A stretch of 7,634 nucleotides of DNA from an uncultured beta proteobacterium (GTDB lineage Bacteria; Pseudomonadota; Gammaproteobacteria; Burkholderiales; Burkholderiaceae_C). Positions 6,101 through 7,634 of this stretch are shown here, one piece after another. The notes below the pieces were generated by a model. The model was given only the letters and a program-made list of their open reading frames with translations, did no database searches and had not been told where the DNA came from. Within the stretch, counting starts at the first letter, position 1. The number at the start of each line of letters is the position of its first letter. Made by a program: the position numbers and the translations under genes. The stretch covers positions 1 through 7,634 of the forward strand of contig CAIQEX010000745.1 of the NCBI GenBank assembly GCA_903870955.1, written 5' to 3'.

Positions 6101-7634
6101 ATGATCCTTTCACTCAAGCACGCCACGGTACTGATCATTGACGACTTCCAGGGCATGCGCAGCATGCTTCGCGAGTTCGTCAAATACATGGGTATCAGCG
6201 CCATTGACACGGCGAGTTCCGGACGTGACGCGCTGTTGCAACTCAGCGCCAACAAATACGACATCGTTATTTGCGATTACAACCTGGGGCCCGGACCCAA
6301 CGGCCAGCAGGTACTCGAAGAGTCGAAGATAAAAAACTACATTGGCGTCTCCACGGTTTGGGTCATCGTCTCGGCCGAGCAGACCCAGGAAATGGTGATG
6401 GGGGCGGCGGAGGTCAAACCCGACGACTACCTGCTCAAACCCATCAACCAGGTTTTGCTGGAAAACCGGCTGGAGAAACTGATCCTGCGCAAGCAATCTC
6501 TGGCGCCGATCGAATCTGCCATCAAGGCCTTGCACTACGCCGAGGCGATTGCCCAATGCGACCTGCAACTCAAGGCGAAGGTATTGAATCCGCAGGAGAT
6601 TTTCCGAATAAAGAGTGACCTGTTGCTGGCCATCGGAGATTACAAGGGGGCGACGGCGCTGTTTGAGTCGGTGCTGCAAATTCGCGAAGTGCCATGGGCG
6701 CAAACCGGTATGGGCAAAATCCTCTACCACGACCAGAAATACGCGGAAGCCAAGGAAATCTTCCGCAAGGTGCTACGCGACAACGAGGTGTATATGGAAG
6801 CCTCGGACTGGTTGGCCAAAACTTGCGCCATGCTGGGCCAATCGGAAGAAGCAGAAAAGGTGCTGCGCGAAGCGGTACGAATATCTCCCAATTCGCCGAC
6901 CCGCCAGAAGGCGTTGGGCGAAACCGCCTACAAGAATGGCGCACTGGACGTGGCCCAGGCGGCGTTTGAAAAAACCATTCGCATTGGTGAGTTTTCGCCC
7001 CACAAGACGCCGGCCGCCTATACCAGCCTGGCCAAGGTGTTTGCCGACAAAAATGAGCCTATCGAAGCCTTGAAGACTTTGTCGCAGAGCAAAAAAGAAT
7101 TCAAGTACAACAGCGAGGCCGCCATCCAGACTGCGGCGGCTGAAAGCGAGGTTTATCACAAGATCGGCCAACCGGAGAAGGCCGAGGCAGCGATGGCCGA
7201 AGTCGAACGCCTGCTTGAACACGCCTCAGGCAAGGTGAGTGCCGAAGTCGCCATTGATGTGGCCAAGTCGATGTTCAAACTGGGCAAGAAGGACAAGGCC
7301 TGCAGCATGTTGCAGAACGTGGTGCAAAACAACCATGAGAATGCGGAAATTTCCAGAAGCATCGAACAAATTTTTGAAGACCATGATCTGGCGGAAGAGG
7401 GACAGGCCCTGATTGCTGAATCACGCAGCGAGGTGGTCGCGATCAATAACCAGGGCGTGACCCTGGCCAAGAGTGGCGACCTGGTGGGTGGTGCAAACCT
7501 GCTCAGAACCGCCGCGCACAAATTGCCCAACAGCGAAGTCATCCTGATCAATCTATGCGCCTTGTTGATTGGTCTGTTGAGCAAAGAAGGCAAAAACCAG
7601 CAGGTCGCAGCCGAGGCTCGGGAGTTGCTGGACC
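6101..7634 (+). CDS. Response regulator with receiver domain and TPR array (3' end outside window)
   Basis: The visible 511 codons encode an N-terminal receiver domain (about 8-125) followed by a helical TPR array. The receiver has the acidic pair Asp14-Asp15, phospho-acceptor Asp59 in VICDYNLGPG, Ser91 as the switch residue (VIVSAEQ) and Lys113 in LLKP, so phosphorylation should work. TPR-like helix pairs are clearest at about 166-195, 199-228, 233-262 and 267-296 (for example YAEAKEIFRKVL, SEEAEKVLREAV and LDVAQAAFEKTI). Further ones lie near 306-372 and 446-490. No DNA-binding, GGDEF, EAL or HD-GYP domain is seen before the edge. Receiver-TPR proteins such as VieB of Vibrio cholerae act through protein contacts, and that is the inferred mode here. 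AGGAA at 6086-6090 lies 10 nt before the ATG at 6101. The protein is incomplete because the window ends inside it. Confidence 0.94.
   Translation, partial: MILSLKHATVLIIDDFQGMRSMLREFVKYMGISAIDTASSGRDALLQLSANKYDIVICDYNLGPGPNGQQVLEESKIKNYIGVSTVWVIVSAEQTQEMVMGAAEVKPDDYLLKPINQVLLENRLEKLILRKQSLAPIESAIKALHYAEAIAQCDLQLKAKVLNPQEIFRIKSDLLLAIGDYKGATALFESVLQIREVPWAQTGMGKILYHDQKYAEAKEIFRKVLRDNEVYMEASDWLAKTCAMLGQSEEAEKVLREAVRISPNSPTRQKALGETAYKNGALDVAQAAFEKTIRIGEFSPHKTPAAYTSLAKVFADKNEPIEALKTLSQSKKEFKYNSEAAIQTAAAESEVYHKIGQPEKAEAAMAEVERLLEHASGKVSAEVAIDVAKSMFKLGKKDKACSMLQNVVQNNHENAEISRSIEQIFEDHDLAEEGQALIAESRSEVVAINNQGVTLAKSGDLVGGANLLRTAAHKLPNSEVILINLCALLIGLLSKEGKNQQVAAEARELLD

Noticed and set aside
6110..6730. 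A 206-codon minus-strand open frame opposite the receiver-TPR gene.
   Set aside because: The plus-strand frame has an intact receiver with all catalytic residues; the antisense product has no motifs.

Overview
The window is about 58-60% GC by eye and gene-dense, with proteobacterial gene families throughout. The tripartite TRAP transporter, a Tat-like binding-protein leader, the codon use and the two-component pair suggest a betaproteobacterium, probably Comamonadaceae/Burkholderiales. The organism call is inference; no marker gene is present.

Layout. Two divergent blocks flank an intergenic region at 5156-5383. The leftward (minus-strand) block reads, in transcription order: a DapA/NanA-superfamily lyase (5155-4241); a TRAP substrate-binding protein DctP (4197-3163); a small TRAP membrane subunit DctQ (3114-2626); a large TRAP membrane subunit DctM (2564-1266, GTG start behind a strong GGAGGT site); a secreted protein of unknown function (1240-575); and a small stand-alone PAS-domain protein (526-92). 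Gaps within the block are 25-61 bp, so the first four genes, and probably the fifth, look like one operon. The last ~50 bases at the left edge may hold the start of another minus-strand gene. The rightward block holds a soluble histidine kinase without a sensor domain (5384-6076) and, 24 bp later, a receiver-TPR response regulator (6101 to the window edge, unfinished).

How the genes work together. DctP should capture an organic anion in the periplasm and pass it to the DctQM symporter. The co-transcribed pyruvate-aldolase-superfamily enzyme probably cleaves or dehydrates the imported compound or a product of it. The enzyme has the Schiff-base lysine but lacks the arginine expected of a true dihydrodipicolinate synthase, so a sugar-acid or keto-acid role is likelier than lysine synthesis. 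The kinase/regulator pair has no DNA-binding output in the visible part. It probably signals through protein-protein contacts of its TPR array, and there is no direct evidence that it controls the transporter.

No mobile element, tRNA, rRNA, CRISPR array or complete new defence system is visible. The most distinctive non-coding structure is a four-unit, 13-bp imperfect tandem repeat spanning the dctP stop codon and the dctP-dctQ gap. No stretch longer than 300 bp lacks a gene.
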